From Candidatus Limnocylindria bacterium (GTDB lineage: Bacteria > Chloroflexota > Limnocylindria > QHBO01): 38,083 nt of DNA. Where the stretch lies: the NCBI GenBank assembly GCA_030146365.1, contig JASLBU010000218.1:1-38083 (forward strand), written 5' to 3'. Below the pieces are notes generated by a model that was not told where the DNA came from, ran no database searches, and saw only the letters and a program-made list of their open reading frames with translations. Made by a program: the position numbers and the translations under genes. This document shows positions 7,679 to 15,544 of this stretch, piece after piece. Each line of letters starts with the position of its first letter. Position 1 is the first letter of the stretch.

Positions 7679-7909
7679 GTGCCCGACACTCGCTTCAGGC
7701 TCCCGGACCTCGGCCAGCCCAACAAATACGAGCACCGTCGGCCGCGACGTCCGCCGCACCTGCCGAAGCGCCTCGAGCCTCCGCCCGAACGTGCCGAGCC
7801 GCCCGATCTGACGCTGTTCCTGTATGCCGGGATGGCGCTCGCGATCGTCCTCGTCGTGCTGGCGATCCCGTACCTCATCGGCTACCTGTTCGAGGTCATC
7901 CGCCTCTAG
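7679..7909 (+). CDS. Small single-helix membrane protein, unknown function
   Basis: A protein of 76 residues starting at GTG, 5 bases after the dehydrogenase stop. The first 45 residues are basic and proline-rich (RRPRRPPHLPKRLEPPPERAEPP). They are followed by one C-terminal hydrophobic helix (about residues 46-71), which makes a tail-anchored or type II topology likely. No family is recognised. It appears to be the third gene of the aminotransferase operon. It ends with TAG 13 bases from the stop of the convergent Rieske-domain gene. Confidence 0.65.
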   Translation: MPDTRFRLPDLGQPNKYEHRRPRRPPHLPKRLEPPPERAEPPDLTLFLYAGMALAIVLVVLAIPYLIGYLFEVIRL

Positions 7910-7922
7910 GGGAGCCGCGCCG

Positions 7923-8729
7923 TCAGACCTGCGCGGTCCAGACCAACACGCGCTCGCCATCGACCTTCACGCGGGGGCGCACGAGGTCCGGCAGCTCCAC
8001 CGGGTAGGCACTCGCGTCGCCGCGGGAGGGTCCGGATCCCCGCCACGCCTGACGGCCGTTGGCGAGCCGACCGGCGAGGTCGAAGCTGGCGCCGTGGCAC
8101 GGGCATCGCAGGTCCTGCCAGTCGGGCCGGAAGTGCAGCGTGCAGCCCATGTGGCTGCAGACGGAGGACAGCGCCCGGATCTCGCCCCCATCGTTGACCA
8201 CGAAGCCGTCGAATGCGGCGGTGCTGAAGCGGACGGCGGAGCCTGCCGGCAGGTCGGCCAGCCTGGCCACCTCGGTCCAATATCCCTCCCCGGAGACGAG
8301 CGGACCGTCACTGCCGCCGATCGTCCCGCCGTCGGGCGGGCGCTCGCGCAGGGTGATGCCCACCACGCCGGCCGCGAGTCCGGCCGCGGCCCCCAACCCG
8401 GCTTGCAGCACGGAGCGGCGGGACAGGCGCCAGGCCCGGCTCCCAGCCGGGACCGGCGCCTCCCGAACCGGCGGAGGGGTCCGAACCGCGCTGATGCCGG
8501 CGTCGGCCGCCCGCATCCGGCGTCGCAGCTGCTCCAGGAACGCCGGGTCAGGCTCGGTCCCGGCGCGGTCGCGGCCGGACGCCGCCAGCTCGGCGGCCAT
8601 GCGGGCCATCTCCGCTTGGTCGCGGTCACCCACGGTGTCCGGCGAGGGGCGGCCTTCGCCCAGCAACGCCTCCACGTAGCCGTCGAAGCGCTCGGCGGCA
8701 TCCGCGTCCCGCCGGTCGAGGTCAGCCAT
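7923..8729 (-). CDS. Putative membrane anti-sigma factor with an exported Rieske 2Fe-2S domain
   Basis: A protein of 268 residues in three parts. Residues 1-100 are soluble, charged and helical (DAAERFDGYVEALL, then AEMARMAAELAAS, then PDPAFLEQLRRRMRAAD), resembling the cytoplasmic N-terminus of ECF-linked anti-sigma factors that lack a zinc motif. Residues 101-127 hold a twin-arginine motif (RLSRRSVLQAG) and one membrane helix. Residues 150-268 are a Rieske domain with both boxes intact: C191-S-H193-M-G-C196 and C209-P-C211-H212. The ATG at 8729 overlaps the ECF sigma factor stop by 8 bases, so the two genes are coupled. The inference is that the outer Fe-S cluster senses redox state and the inner tail holds the sigma factor. 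Alternatively it is a plain Rieske electron carrier with a long N-terminal extension. The Rieske call is firm; the anti-sigma role is not. Confidence 0.8.
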   Translation of the reverse strand: MADLDRRDADAAERFDGYVEALLGEGRPSPDTVGDRDQAEMARMAAELAASGRDRAGTEPDPAFLEQLRRRMRAADAGISAVRTPPPVREAPVPAGSRAWRLSRRSVLQAGLGAAAGLAAGVVGITLRERPPDGGTIGGSDGPLVSGEGYWTEVARLADLPAGSAVRFSTAAFDGFVVNDGGEIRALSSVCSHMGCTLHFRPDWQDLRCPCHGASFDLAGRLANGRQAWRGSGPSRGDASAYPVELPDLVRPRVKVDGERVLVWTAQV

Positions 8730-9237
8730 CGACGGGATCCCCCAGCAGGGCCGCACGCCGCAGCGCCCGGTACTGCAGGACGCGCGCGTTGCCACTGCTG
8801 ATCCCCATGGCGGTCGCCGTCTCCGCGACGCTGAGCCGCTCGAGGAAGCGCAGCTCGAGCACGCGCCGATACTGCTCGGGCAGCCGCCGAAGCAGGGCGG
8901 CGAGCCGCGTCCGCGACCGTTCGTCCGGCTCGACCGCGGGCCGGCCGCTGTCGTCGGCCGGCTCCCATCCAGGGGCCACGTGGTCCACGCCGACCACGGG
9001 CAGTCGGTAGAACGCGCGCCAGTAGTCGGCCGTGGCGTTGTGCGCCACCCGGTACAGCCATGCCGCGATCTGGCCGCGCTCCCGGTCGATGTCAAGCTGC
9101 TCCACGGCGCGCACGAAGACCTGGGCCGTCAGGTCCTCGGCGTCCGGGTGATTCCCGACGCGGGCGTAAATGAACCGGTAGATCGCGACCGCGTGGTCGT
9201 CGTAGACGCGCTCGAACGGACCCGGATCGGTGGACAT
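8722..9237 (-). CDS. ECF-type RNA polymerase sigma factor
   Basis: A protein of 171 residues. Sigma region 2 is at about residues 8-50 (YDDHAVAIYRFIYARVGNHP, then DAEDLTAQVFVRA; the DAEDLTQ-like stretch is typical). Region 4 is at about 115-165 (LPEQYRRVLELRFLERLSVA, then a helix-turn-helix MGISSGNARVLQYRALRR). There is no region 1 or 3, as expected for group 4 sigma factors. The linker is long and acidic. Downstream and overlapping is the Rieske-domain protein proposed as its anti-sigma partner; upstream are GAF and HxlR redox-type genes. The target promoters are unknown. Confidence 0.92.
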   Translation of the reverse strand: MSTDPGPFERVYDDHAVAIYRFIYARVGNHPDAEDLTAQVFVRAVEQLDIDRERGQIAAWLYRVAHNATADYWRAFYRLPVVGVDHVAPGWEPADDSGRPAVEPDERSRTRLAALLRRLPEQYRRVLELRFLERLSVAETATAMGISSGNARVLQYRALRRAALLGDPVDG

Positions 9238-9261
9238 CTCACCGATGCGGTACGCGGCTCG

Positions 9262-9750
9262 TTACGCCCGTGGCCGCAGCGGCGCCAGCAGGGCGGCGAC
9301 CTCCTCGAGGAACCGAGCGTCGGTCTGGTCGAAGGCATCGAGGTCCGAGCCGTCGATGTCGATCTCGCCGACCACTTCGCCCTCGTTGAAGATCGGCACG
9401 ACGATCTCGCTGCGGGTGCTGGCGAAGCAAGCGAGATATCGGGGGTCCGCGCTGACGTCCGGAACGATCTCCGTCCGTCCGGAAGCGGCGGCCGCGCCGC
9501 AGACGCCGGTGCCGATCGGAATGCGAGTGTGCTCGGTGGCCTGCGGGCCGTTCCACGGCCCGAGGACGAGATCCGACCCGTCGACCCAGTAGATGCCGAC
9601 CCAGTCGTACTTCTGGAACCGGGCGCGGAGCGTGTCGACCACCCGCTGCGCCGCGGCATCCGGCTCGGCGGCTTCGGCGAGTGCGGCGCGGACGAGGTTG
9701 AGTGCGTCGCCGTGCGCCGCGGGGCGTTCCTCCGCGACGGAGTGGCTCAC
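9262..9750 (-). CDS. GAF-domain protein, probable free methionine-(R)-sulfoxide reductase
   Basis: A protein of 162 residues that is a single GAF domain. It shares the layout of free methionine-(R)-sulfoxide reductases (fRMsr, YebR type): YDWVGIYWVDGSDLVLGPW, RIPIGTGVCG, a Cys in YLACFASTRSEIVVPIF and VVGEIDIDGSDLDAF. The GVCG cysteine and the LACFAS cysteine match two of the three cysteines of the E. coli enzyme. The first one, just before RIP, is replaced (EHTRIP). If active it would reduce free methionine sulfoxide with thioredoxin; otherwise it may be a GAF sensor. The GTG start overlaps the HxlR stop (GTGA), and it lies 24 bases before the sigma factor gene, fitting an oxidative-stress operon. 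Confidence 0.75.
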   Translation of the reverse strand: MSHSVAEERPAAHGDALNLVRAALAEAAEPDAAAQRVVDTLRARFQKYDWVGIYWVDGSDLVLGPWNGPQATEHTRIPIGTGVCGAAAASGRTEIVPDVSADPRYLACFASTRSEIVVPIFNEGEVVGEIDIDGSDLDAFDQTDARFLEEVAALLAPLRPRA

Positions 9751-10121
9751 TGGCTCGACGCCCAGCGCTCCGCCCATCGGTCGATGCCGGTGATCGTGGC
9801 GCGCAGGTCCGCGCCCTTCGGCGTGAGGGAGTACTCGACCCAAGGCGGGACGGCGCTGATGGCCCGTCGCTGGATGAGTCCCTCGTCCTCCAGCAGCTTC
9901 AGCCGCTGGGAGAGGGTGGCGGAGTTCGCCCCGCCGAGCGCGTCCTGGAGCTCGCAGAAGCGCTGGGTTCGGTCGCCCAGCTCCCTGATGATCCGCATGA
10001 CCCACTTCTGCCCCAGGACGGTCAGTGCCGCGGTGGCGGCACATTCCGCCCGCTGGGCAGCCGCACGTCGCGCGGCACGCGAACGAGGAGCGGGGAGTGG
10101 TGCCGCCAAGCCGGTGTCCAT
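9747..10121 (-). CDS. HxlR-family winged-helix transcriptional regulator
   Basis: A protein of 124 residues. The HxlR signature is visible: a Cys just before the first helix (AECAATAALTVLGQKWVMRI), RFCELQDALGGANSATLSQR, LKLLEDEGLIQRR and the wing PPWVEYSLTPKG. The N-terminal 25 residues are basic and Ala-rich. The start at ATG 10121 is preferred over an upstream TTG at 10160. HxlR proteins often respond to thiol or redox stress through the N-terminal Cys. Translational coupling to the GAF/fRMsr-like gene (GTGA overlap) suggests it regulates this redox block, possibly through the palindrome at 10658-10670. Confidence 0.85.
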   Translation of the reverse strand: MDTGLAAPLPAPRSRAARRAAAQRAECAATAALTVLGQKWVMRIIRELGDRTQRFCELQDALGGANSATLSQRLKLLEDEGLIQRRAISAVPPWVEYSLTPKGADLRATITGIDRWAERWASSQ

Positions 10122-10170
10122 CAGGACGCGAACCCTAGCACCGCCCCCCGCGCCGATCAACCTATCGCGC

Positions 10171-10629
10171 TCAGCCCTCGACGGTGACGGTCATGTTCAT
10201 CGACGGGTGGAAGCGGCAGGTCAGCTCGTACGTGCCGGGCTCGTCGAAGGTGAACGACGTGGCCCGGTTGCCCGCCAGCTCGTCGTCGATGATCGGGTCC
10301 TCGACGGCCTCGCCATCGGTCCCCTCGGTCACGGTGTGCGCAGCCGGGTCCGCGTTGAGGTACGTCACCTCGGTGCCGGCGCTGACCGTGAGCTCCGTCT
10401 GGTCGAACGCGAAGTTCTCGAGCGTCACGCGCACCTCCTCGGCCGCCTCATCGGACGGCCCGGCGGGCTCGGACTCGGCCGGCTCGGATGCCGCCGGCTC
10501 GGACGGTGCCACCTCCGACGCGGCGCTCGACGCGGCGGGCTCCGGGGACCCGGTGTCACCGCCGCCCGCGCATGCGGCGAGCAGCAGGGCGAGCACGGCC
10601 GGGAGGGGAACGAGTCGATATCGATGCAT
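10171..10629 (-). CDS. Cupredoxin-domain (plastocyanin/amicyanin-like) copper lipoprotein
   Basis: A protein of 152 residues. It has a signal peptide with lipobox LLAAC (lipidated C20), then a low-complexity Ala/Ser/Glu/Pro linker (about 25-65) and a type I copper domain (about 66-152). All four ligands are present: H98 (AAHTVT), C138, H141 and M144 (CRFHPSM). The C-x2-H-x2-M spacing is that of amicyanin and pseudoazurin-like proteins. It would act as a small electron carrier outside the cytoplasmic membrane, plausibly between cytochromes or an oxidase. The start at 10629 has AGGAG 10 bases upstream. It is 49 bases upstream of the HxlR gene on the same strand and divergent from the ccm operon. 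Confidence 0.88.
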   Translation of the reverse strand: MHRYRLVPLPAVLALLLAACAGGGDTGSPEPAASSAASEVAPSEPAASEPAESEPAGPSDEAAEEVRVTLENFAFDQTELTVSAGTEVTYLNADPAAHTVTEGTDGEAVEDPIIDDELAGNRATSFTFDEPGTYELTCRFHPSMNMTVTVEG

Positions 10630-10657
10630 CTGAGACGGGCTCCTGTGATGGTGGCTG

Positions 10658-10670
10658 ATCACCGGGTGAT
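10658..10670. promoter_or_regulatory. 13-bp palindrome upstream of the cupredoxin gene, possible operator
   Basis: ATCACC-G-GGTGAT is a perfect inverted repeat around one central base. It lies 29 bases before the cupredoxin start and in the region shared with the divergent ccm operon. A local regulator such as the HxlR protein could bind it; this is inference. Confidence 0.3.
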
Positions 10671-10697
10671 ACGGCCGTGGTTACGCCGGCGGCGCGT

Positions 10698-10726
10698 TTG
10701 ACGCTCCCTCGTGCGGACCGCATAGT
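10698..10726 (+). promoter_or_regulatory. Probable promoter of the ccm operon
   Basis: -35 TTGACG (10698-10703), a 17-base spacer, and -10 CATAGT (10721-10726). The -35 matches the consensus at five positions and the -10 at four. The leader to the ccmA start would be about 25 bases. Confidence 0.5.
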
Positions 10727-10758
10727 GCTGAGGCCCACTTCGCCCCCGCGAGTCGAGC

Positions 10759-11529
10759 ATGCCGCAGACCACGATCTACGTGTCGCCCCGCTCCTTCGGG
10801 GCCCCCGACCGCCGCCCTCCGTCGGTGGTCACCACCGACCTCGCGCGGCTGTTCGCTGGCAGCCCGGCGCTGGCCGGCGTCTCGCTGCGGGTGGACGCGG
10901 CGCGGACGGTGGCGCTCACCGGGGCGAACGGCGCGGGAAAGACCACGCTCCTGCGACTCCTCTCGACCGCCATCCGTCCGTCGTACGGCCGCGCCGAGGT
11001 CGACGGGCTCGACCTCGGCCGCGATGCCGACATGATCCGCCACCGTGTGGCCTACCTGTCGCACGCGACCGGCCTGTACGACGACCTCACCGCCCACGAG
11101 AACCTCGCCTTCGCGGCCGCCATGCTCGGCACGCCGGACGCCGGCCAGCGGGTCGTCCGCGCGCTGGCGGACATCGGCCTGGTCCACCGCGCCGACGACC
11201 GCGTTCGCGACTTCTCGGCCGGCATGCGGAAGCGCCTCGCGCTCGGCCGGATCCTGCTCGGCTCGGCCTCGCTCGTCCTGCTTGACGAGCCCTACTCCGC
11301 CCTGGATGCCGACGGCATGAACCTCGTCGACCAGCTGCTCCTCGCATGGCGAGCCGTCGGCGTCAGCGTCCTGGTCGCGACGCATGCCACGGACCGGCTT
11401 GCGTCCTTCGTCGACGGCCGGGTGGTCCTCGAGCGGGGCGTCGTCACCGCGGTGAGCGGCCAGGGCGTGTGGGCGTCCGCGCCCGGAGTGGTGGACGCGG
11501 CGCCGGTCGCCGCGGGTGCGCCCGGATGA
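10759..11529 (+). CDS. ccmA: Heme exporter ATP-binding protein CcmA
   Basis: An ABC ATPase of 256 residues. Walker A is GANGAGKTT (55-63, K61), the signature is SAGMRKR (153-159) and Walker B is LVLLDEP (172-178), followed by a switch His (THATD). The N-terminal ~25 residues are an extra tail. With CcmB and CcmC it drives heme release to the chaperone CcmE in System I cytochrome c maturation. It is the first gene of a nine-gene operon and its stop overlaps the ccmB start (ATGA). Sequence alone would fit any ABC-2-type ATPase; the operon context fixes the name. Confidence 0.9.
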   Translation: MPQTTIYVSPRSFGAPDRRPPSVVTTDLARLFAGSPALAGVSLRVDAARTVALTGANGAGKTTLLRLLSTAIRPSYGRAEVDGLDLGRDADMIRHRVAYLSHATGLYDDLTAHENLAFAAAMLGTPDAGQRVVRALADIGLVHRADDRVRDFSAGMRKRLALGRILLGSASLVLLDEPYSALDADGMNLVDQLLLAWRAVGVSVLVATHATDRLASFVDGRVVLERGVVTAVSGQGVWASAPGVVDAAPVAAGAPG

Positions 11530-12215
11530 GCGCGCTGGCTGCTGAGGCACGGGTCGCACTCGCCATCGCGCGCAAGGACGCCACGGCGGAGCTGCGTGGC
11601 CGGCACGCGGTGGTGAGCACGCTGTTCTTCGCGGCAGTGGTCCTGCTGCTGTTCGGCTTCGCGCTCGGGCCGGATTCAGCGCGCCTGTCCGCCGCTGCGC
11701 CCGGCCTTCTGTGGCTGGCGGTCGTCTTCGCCGGGATCCTCGCCGTGAACCGCCTGCACCTGCTGGAGACCGACGACGGCGCGCTCGAGCAGCTGGCGCT
11801 CTACCCGGTCAGCCGCCGCGCGATCTACGCCGGCAAGGCGCTCGCGGGCACCGCCGTCATGCTGGTCCTGGGCCTGCTGGTCCTCGGCGCCGTGGGCGTG
11901 CTCTTCGCGGTCGACGTCGCCGCGGCCGCGCTCCCGCTGGTGTCCACCGTGGTGCTGGGCGCGATCGGCATCGCCGCCGTCGGCACGTTCTACGCGGGCG
12001 TGACCGTCCGGCTCCGCGCCCGCGAGGTGATGCTCCCGCTCCTCATGCTGCCGGTCCTCGCTCCGCTGCTGCTGGCCGCCGTGAAGGCCACCGCCGCGGC
12101 GCTGGGAGGCGACCCCTTCGGCGAGCTCGGGGCATGGCTCCAGCTCCTGGTGGCGTTCGACGTCATCATGATCGTGGCCGGAGCGGCGACGTACGGCTAC
12201 CTGCTGGAGGACTGA
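11526..12215 (+). CDS. ccmB: Heme exporter membrane protein CcmB
   Basis: A protein of 229 residues with about six membrane helices. The N-terminal stretch VALAIARKDATAELRGRHAV and the conserved LLWLAVVFAGILAVNRLHLLE and ALYPVSRRAIYAGKAL segments are typical of CcmB. It forms the permease with CcmA. ATGA overlap with ccmA and TGATG overlap with ccmC show tight coupling. Confidence 0.92.
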   Translation: MSALAAEARVALAIARKDATAELRGRHAVVSTLFFAAVVLLLFGFALGPDSARLSAAAPGLLWLAVVFAGILAVNRLHLLETDDGALEQLALYPVSRRAIYAGKALAGTAVMLVLGLLVLGAVGVLFAVDVAAAALPLVSTVVLGAIGIAAVGTFYAGVTVRLRAREVMLPLLMLPVLAPLLLAAVKATAAALGGDPFGELGAWLQLLVAFDVIMIVAGAATYGYLLED

Positions 12216-12955
12216 TGAAGACTCGCGTCCTGGGGTTCGTGGCGCTGGCGGCCGTGGCGGTGATGGCCGTCGTGGCTTTGTTCGTCGTGCCCGCGGACCT
12301 GAACCAGGGGGATGCGCAGCGGATCATGTACCCGCACGTGGCGTCCGCCTGGCTGGCGTACCTGTCGTTCGGGGTGACCGCGCTCGCCGGGCTCCTCTGG
12401 CTCTGGAAGCGGGATCTGCGCTTCGACGCCGTGGCGGTGGCCGGCGCCGAGATCGGCGTGATGTTCACCGCCTTCGCCATCTGGGGCGGCATGATGTGGG
12501 GCCGGCCGATCTGGGGGGTCTACTGGCAGTGGGAGGACCCACGGCTCACCACGACCGCCCTCCTGCTCGCCCTGTACGTGGGCTATCTGCTCTTCCGGCG
12601 CCTGACCGATGACCCCGAGCGACGGGCGACCCGCGCCGCGATCGTGGGCATCGTGGCGGCGGTCGACATCCCCATCGTCCACTTCAGCGTGGAGTGGTGG
12701 CGCGGGCTGCATCAGACGGCCACGATCGCCTCGCCGGAGCGGGTGCTGGACCCCGCCGCCCCGATGGCCTTCGTCGGCACGCTTCTCGGCACGCTCGGGG
12801 CCTTCACCCTCACCTGGCTGTACCTCATGATCCGGCGCTACCAGCTCGGCCGGGCGGAGCTGGCCCGCGAGGAGGCGGTGCGCGTCCGGCGGCTTCGCGA
12901 GGCGCGCTTGGCGGTCCCCGCCCGCGGCGCCGGCCCGACGGAGGTGGCCGGGTGA
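12215..12955 (+). CDS. ccmC: Heme handling protein CcmC
   Basis: A protein of 246 residues with six predicted membrane helices. It contains the tryptophan-rich heme-handling motif (positions 95-110, ending WQWEDPRLT) facing outwards. Candidate axial heme histidines are H41 (YPHVASAW) and H166 (RGLHQT). It loads heme onto CcmE. The C-terminal ~30 residues are a basic cytoplasmic tail. The start overlaps the ccmB stop by one base. Confidence 0.95.
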   Translation: MKTRVLGFVALAAVAVMAVVALFVVPADLNQGDAQRIMYPHVASAWLAYLSFGVTALAGLLWLWKRDLRFDAVAVAGAEIGVMFTAFAIWGGMMWGRPIWGVYWQWEDPRLTTTALLLALYVGYLLFRRLTDDPERRATRAAIVGIVAAVDIPIVHFSVEWWRGLHQTATIASPERVLDPAAPMAFVGTLLGTLGAFTLTWLYLMIRRYQLGRAELAREEAVRVRRLREARLAVPARGAGPTEVAG

Positions 12956-13074
12956 CCGACGCCGCGTTCGTGATCGCGGCCTACAGCGTGATCCTGGGTG
13001 GTCTGGCCGCATACACCGGGTTTCTCTGGCGCCGGCTCCGCTCGGTCCACGGACGTGACGACGAGGCCCCATGA
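12952..13074 (+). CDS. ccmD: CcmD-like small membrane protein
   Basis: A protein of 40 residues that starts at GTG overlapping the ccmC stop (GTGA) and ends overlapping ccmE (ATGA). It has one membrane helix (about residues 5-25) and a basic tail (WRRLRSVHGRDDE), the typical CcmD form. CcmD helps release holo-CcmE from the CcmABC complex. The call depends on size, topology and position between ccmC and ccmE. Confidence 0.85.
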   Translation: MTDAAFVIAAYSVILGGLAAYTGFLWRRLRSVHGRDDEAP

Positions 13075-13538
13075 CGGTCGCCAGCCCCCCGGATCCGGTC
13101 CTCCCACCACGTCGCCGCCCGTGGGGCATCCTCGTCCTCGTGGCCGTCGTGCTGGTCGTGGTGGCGTACCTGGCCTTCAGCAGCATCGGCTCCGCGCTGG
13201 TGTATTACCGGACGCCCGCCGAGCTGCTCGCGCGGGGCGATGAGGCGGTGGGCGAGGTGATGCGGCTCGGCGGCCAGGTGGCATCCGGCAGCGTCAGCGG
13301 CCCGGCCACCGATCTTACGTTCGTCCTCACCGATGGCGATGCCGAGATCACCGTCCACTCGGCCGTGGCCCCGACGCGGTCGTTCCGCGAGGGAAGCGGC
13401 GCGGTGGTGGAGGGCGCGCTGCGGGAGGACGGCGTGTTCGAGGCAACCCAGGTGATCGTCAAGCACGACGAGAACTACGTCGCTCCCGAGCCCGGCGAGC
13501 AGCCGTCGGACCAGGTCTTCGAGCCCGGCAGCGAATGA
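13071..13538 (+). CDS. ccmE: Heme chaperone CcmE
   Basis: A protein of 155 residues with an N-terminal anchor (about 18-38) and an OB-fold outer domain. The heme-binding motif is the standard histidine form: H132 in VKHDENY, with Y136. The variant Cys form is not used. It carries covalently bound heme from CcmABCD to CcmF. A charged C-terminal tail (about 137-155) follows. Confidence 0.95.
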   Translation: MTVASPPDPVLPPRRRPWGILVLVAVVLVVVAYLAFSSIGSALVYYRTPAELLARGDEAVGEVMRLGGQVASGSVSGPATDLTFVLTDGDAEITVHSAVAPTRSFREGSGAVVEGALREDGVFEATQVIVKHDENYVAPEPGEQPSDQVFEPGSE

Positions 13539-15541
13539 TCCCGACCATCGGCCACACTGCCGTCCTCGTCGGGCTCGCGCTCACGGCGTACGCCATGGTC
13601 GCCTTCGTCCTGGACGCCCGCGCGGGAGCGTCCGGCGTGCTGGCCAGTGGCCGGCGTGCCGTGCTCGGCTCCTTCGTGGCCGCCGGCATCGCCTGCGCGG
13701 CGATGATCGTCTCGCTGCTGACGCACGACTTCAGCGTGCTCTACGTGGCGGAGAACAACGCGACCACAACGCCCCCGTTCATCAGCGTCATCAGCCTATG
13801 GGCGGCACTGGAGGGCTCGATCCTGTTCTGGACCTTCCTCGCGACCGGCTGGGCGTCGCTGGTGCTGTGGCGGAACCGAGGCCGGTACCGGCCACTCATG
13901 CCGTGGGTGGGCGCCACCCTGGCCGCCGTCAACCTGTTCTTCTTCGCGGTGATGACCTGGCCGGGCAACCCCTTCACCCGAACGAGCCCCGTGGCGGCGG
14001 AAGGCATCGGCCCCAACGCGCTCCTCCAGAACCATCCGTTCATGGCGCTCCATCCGCCCCTGCTCTACCTGGGCTATACCGGCCTCGCCGTGCCGTTCGC
14101 CTTCGGGGTCGCCGCCCTCGTCACGCGGCGGCTGGACGTGGAATGGCTGCGCATCGTCCGCCGCTGGACGCTCGTGCCTTGGACCTTCCTGACGCTGGGG
14201 ATCGTCGCGGGCGCGTGGTGGAGCTACGAGGTCCTCGGGTGGGGCGGGTACTGGGCGTGGGACCCCGTCGAGAATGCGGCCCTCCTGCCGTGGCTGACCG
14301 CGACCGCCTTCATCCATTCGGCGATGGTCGCCGAGCGGCGCGGCGGCCTGAGGGTCTGGACCAGCGCACTGGTGATCGCCACGTTCGTGCTGACCCTCGT
14401 CGGCACGTTCCTCACGCGCTCCGGGATCGTGGCGAGCGTCCACTCCTTCACCCAGTCGGCGATCGGGCCGTGGTTTCTGGGCGGGATCGTCGTGGCCCTC
14501 GGCGGCGCGCTGACGCTCCTCGTGTGGCGCCTGCCCGAGCTCGCCGGCGGTGGTCGGCCGTCCGGCACGGTGAGCCGGGAGTCCGCCTTCTTGCTCAACA
14601 ACGTCCTCTTCCTCGGCATCACCTTCGCGGTCCTGTTCGGCACGCTGCTGCCGCTCATCGTGACGGTCACGACCGGCGACACGATCAGCGTGGGCGCGCC
14701 CTGGTTCAACACGGTGACCGTGCCGATGCTCGTCGCCCTGCTGTTCCTGATGGGCATCGGGCCCGCGCTGCCGTGGGGAACGGCCTCCCTCTCGACGGTC
14801 CGCGATCGCTTCAGCGTCCCGCTCCTCGTTGGGGCGGCCGTCGTGCTGGTGGCACTCGCGCTGGGGCTCAGGGAGCCGGGCTCGCTCGGGATCCTGGGCC
14901 TCGCCACGTTCACCGGCGGCATCATGCTCGACGAGGTGGTGCGCGGCAGCCGCGGCCGCGCACGTGGCCGGGGGGAGGATCCGGTGACCGCCGCGTGGCG
15001 CCTCACGACGCGCAATCGCCGGCGCTACGGCGGCTACGGCGTGCACCTCGGCGTGCTCGTGATGGCGATCGGCATCGCGGTCTCGTCCGGCCTGTCGACC
15101 GATCGGACCGTCACCCTGGCCCCCGGGGAATCGGCCTCCGTCGGCGCGTACCGGATCACGCACCAGCGGCTCGTGGTCGAACCCCTGCCCGACGACTCGA
15201 GGGTGATCGAGACGCGCGCCGAGGTGACGTACAGCGGACCGCAGTCGGGCAGGCTGGCGACGGCGCTACGCGACTACCCGAGCTCGCAGGCGGCCATCGC
15301 CACGCCCGCCGTGCGGACCTCGCTGGCCGAGGACCTGTACGTCACGCTGCTCGCCTCCGACGCGGCGAGTGAGACGGTCACGCTCCATATCTTTGTGAAC
15401 CCGCTGGTCGTCTGGATCTGGATCGGCGGGGCGCTCGTCGGTGGGGCGGCGGTCTTCGCGATGTGGCCCGAGCGACGGCCGCGAGCCGTGGCGGTGGGCG
15501 AGCGGGTTCCGCTGGCCACCCCATCGGTCGAGAGGGCGTAG
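13535..15541 (+). CDS. ccmF: Cytochrome c heme lyase subunit CcmF
   Basis: A protein of 668 residues with about 13-15 membrane helices. The tryptophan-rich WWD domain is at 228-243 (LGWGGYWAWDPVENAA). Conserved histidines lie at H173 (NHPF/LHPPLLYLGYTG region) and H261 (FIHSAM). A large outer domain sits near the C-terminus (about 530-620), then a last helix. It attaches heme to apocytochromes c together with CcmH and CcmI. ATGA overlap with ccmE; ccmG follows 3 bases after the stop. Confidence 0.96.
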   Translation: MIPTIGHTAVLVGLALTAYAMVAFVLDARAGASGVLASGRRAVLGSFVAAGIACAAMIVSLLTHDFSVLYVAENNATTTPPFISVISLWAALEGSILFWTFLATGWASLVLWRNRGRYRPLMPWVGATLAAVNLFFFAVMTWPGNPFTRTSPVAAEGIGPNALLQNHPFMALHPPLLYLGYTGLAVPFAFGVAALVTRRLDVEWLRIVRRWTLVPWTFLTLGIVAGAWWSYEVLGWGGYWAWDPVENAALLPWLTATAFIHSAMVAERRGGLRVWTSALVIATFVLTLVGTFLTRSGIVASVHSFTQSAIGPWFLGGIVVALGGALTLLVWRLPELAGGGRPSGTVSRESAFLLNNVLFLGITFAVLFGTLLPLIVTVTTGDTISVGAPWFNTVTVPMLVALLFLMGIGPALPWGTASLSTVRDRFSVPLLVGAAVVLVALALGLREPGSLGILGLATFTGGIMLDEVVRGSRGRARGRGEDPVTAAWRLTTRNRRRYGGYGVHLGVLVMAIGIAVSSGLSTDRTVTLAPGESASVGAYRITHQRLVVEPLPDDSRVIETRAEVTYSGPQSGRLATALRDYPSSQAAIATPAVRTSLAEDLYVTLLASDAASETVTLHIFVNPLVVWIWIGGALVGGAAVFAMWPERRPRAVAVGERVPLATPSVERA

Positions 15542-15544
15542 CCG

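Noticed and set aside
8722..9237. Standard zinc anti-sigma motif (HxxxCxxC) in the downstream partner
   Set aside because: No such His/Cys pattern exists in the first 100 residues of the Rieske-domain protein, so the anti-sigma proposal rests on layout and not on a zinc motif.
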